From the NCBI GenBank assembly GCA_021442155.1, contig CM038215.1, forward strand, positions 4,922,976 to 4,986,975: DNA of 64,000 nucleotides, read 5' to 3'. The DNA comes from Cymbidium sinense (taxonomy: Eukaryota; Streptophyta; Magnoliopsida; Asparagales; Orchidaceae). Made by a program: the position numbers and the translations under genes. Shown here piece by piece: positions 63,361-64,000 of this stretch (positions within the stretch are counted from its first letter, which is position 1; each line of letters begins with the position of its first letter). The notes under the pieces were generated by a model. That model was not told the DNA's origin, searched no databases, and saw nothing but the letters and a program-made list of their open reading frames with translations.

Positions 63361-64000
63361 TTTATATTTAGGTTTAAGTTTATTAGATTTAGGATTTAGG
63401 TTTATTTTTTTATTTTATTTTTTTAACTTTAGGTTTAGGGTTTGGTTTAGTGTTGGGTTTAGGGTTGTTTTTGGGTTTAATGTTTGGTTTAGTGTTTTAG
63501 TTTATGCTTTTAGGGTTTAGGTTTAGGGTTTTGGGTTTATGGTTTAGGATTTATTTAGGTTTAGGTTTAAATTTTGGGTTTAGGTTTAGGGTTTTTTTTT
63601 TTTAAGTTTTTAGTAGGGTTTAGTGGTATGGTTCAGGGGTCATTTATGGTTTCAGTTTTAGTGGTTTAGTTTAGATTTTAGGTTGGGGTTTTGGGTTTAA
63701 GGTAGGTAGTGGTAGTTTAGGGTGGTTATAGGGTTTTAGGGTTTAGGGTTGTAGGGTTATGTTTAGGGTTTAGTTTTGATTTGTGGGTTGTTAGGGTTTA
63801 GGGTTTAGTTTTTGTTATTTTATTTATTTTACATTAACCCAATTGATGATTAGGTTTATTTAGTTTATTTTTTATTTTATATTTTATTTTGTTTTATTTT
63901 GATTTAGGTTTATTTTTTTATTTTAATAGTTTAGCATTTATTTTAGGTTTATTTGTTTTTTATTTTAAGTTTTAATTCAGTTTATTTTTAGGTTTAGGTT
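63361..64000 (-). repeat. Right-arm satellite at window end
   Basis: TTTAGGG-dense with variants at about 63430-63820. A degenerate inverted anchor (CCCAATTGATGATTAGG) is at about 63838-63855, then a T-rich body to the end of the window. The array continues beyond it. Confidence 0.87.

Larger units (their letters stand above)
58600..63830 (-). repeat. Tandem duplication, 2.6-2.7 kb, each unit with one GRP copy
   Basis: Landmarks repeat in the same order: TTTTGTATTTATTTTTAAGT (58695/61279), TTAGCTTAGGGTTTAGGTTT (59091/61683), TTTTTTTAGATCTTATTTTA (59265/61830) and the GRP tail (60235/62932). The offset is about 2.58-2.70 kb. Confidence 0.8.

Noticed and set aside
1..64000. tRNA or rRNA genes
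   Set aside because: I looked for cloverleaf-like and rRNA-like segments and found none; the primer-binding-like site is the only tRNA-related sequence.

Overview
The window reads as a gene desert from a large plant nuclear genome. The evidence is the plant-type telomere heptamer (TTTAGGG/CCCTAAA) in thousands of decayed copies, a Ty3/gypsy element of the plant Tat type, an L1-type plant LINE with ORF1 zinc knuckle, endonuclease, RT and RNase H remnants, and pieces of a plant glycine-rich RNA-binding protein (GRP) mRNA. I see no intact host gene, tRNA or rRNA. The species cannot be fixed from this sequence; an angiosperm is likely, and a monocot is only a guess.

Layout. Left arm (1 to about 17.04 kb): degenerate telomere-like satellite with the C-rich strand on +. 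It is built from diverged monomers of roughly 1 kb, each with a short anchor (near-consensus CAGTTTACTTAATTT), a CCCTAAA-dense block and a long A-rich stretch. Three 5'-truncated GRP copies lie in it. Island (about 17.04-45.2 kb): an AT-rich tandem repeat with a period of about 340 bp, a non-coding stretch, a decayed Tat pol on the minus strand (21.05-25.6 kb: protease, RT, RNase H, a second RNase H, integrase), two diverged copies of a 4-5 kb palindrome-rich non-coding sequence (25.6-29.69 and 30.67-36.0 kb) separated by a GRP tail and about one satellite monomer, then a plus-strand LTR end, primer-binding-like site, hairpin-rich leader and gag (to 43.9 kb), and a LINE fragment. Right arm (45.2-64 kb): the same satellite in opposite orientation (TTTAGGG on +), with three minus-strand GRP copies, a LINE 3' fragment and a long decayed LINE (51.5-58.1 kb).

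How the parts relate. Everything recognisable is retroposed or satellite. Every GRP and LINE piece lying in the telomere-like repeats is oriented so that its A-rich 3' end runs into the C-rich strand. This is the polarity expected if a G-rich-strand 3' end primed reverse transcription, although all GRP copies share one 5' breakpoint and at least two were multiplied with the surrounding satellite by a 2.6-2.7 kb tandem duplication. The gag (+ strand) and pol (- strand) pieces are complementary halves of a Tat element and would become one continuous element if the 18.3 kb between about 25.6 and 43.9 kb were inverted. The LINE copies at 44-45 and 51-58 kb share the same internal deletion of most of the RT domain, which points to a deleted lineage that was copied.
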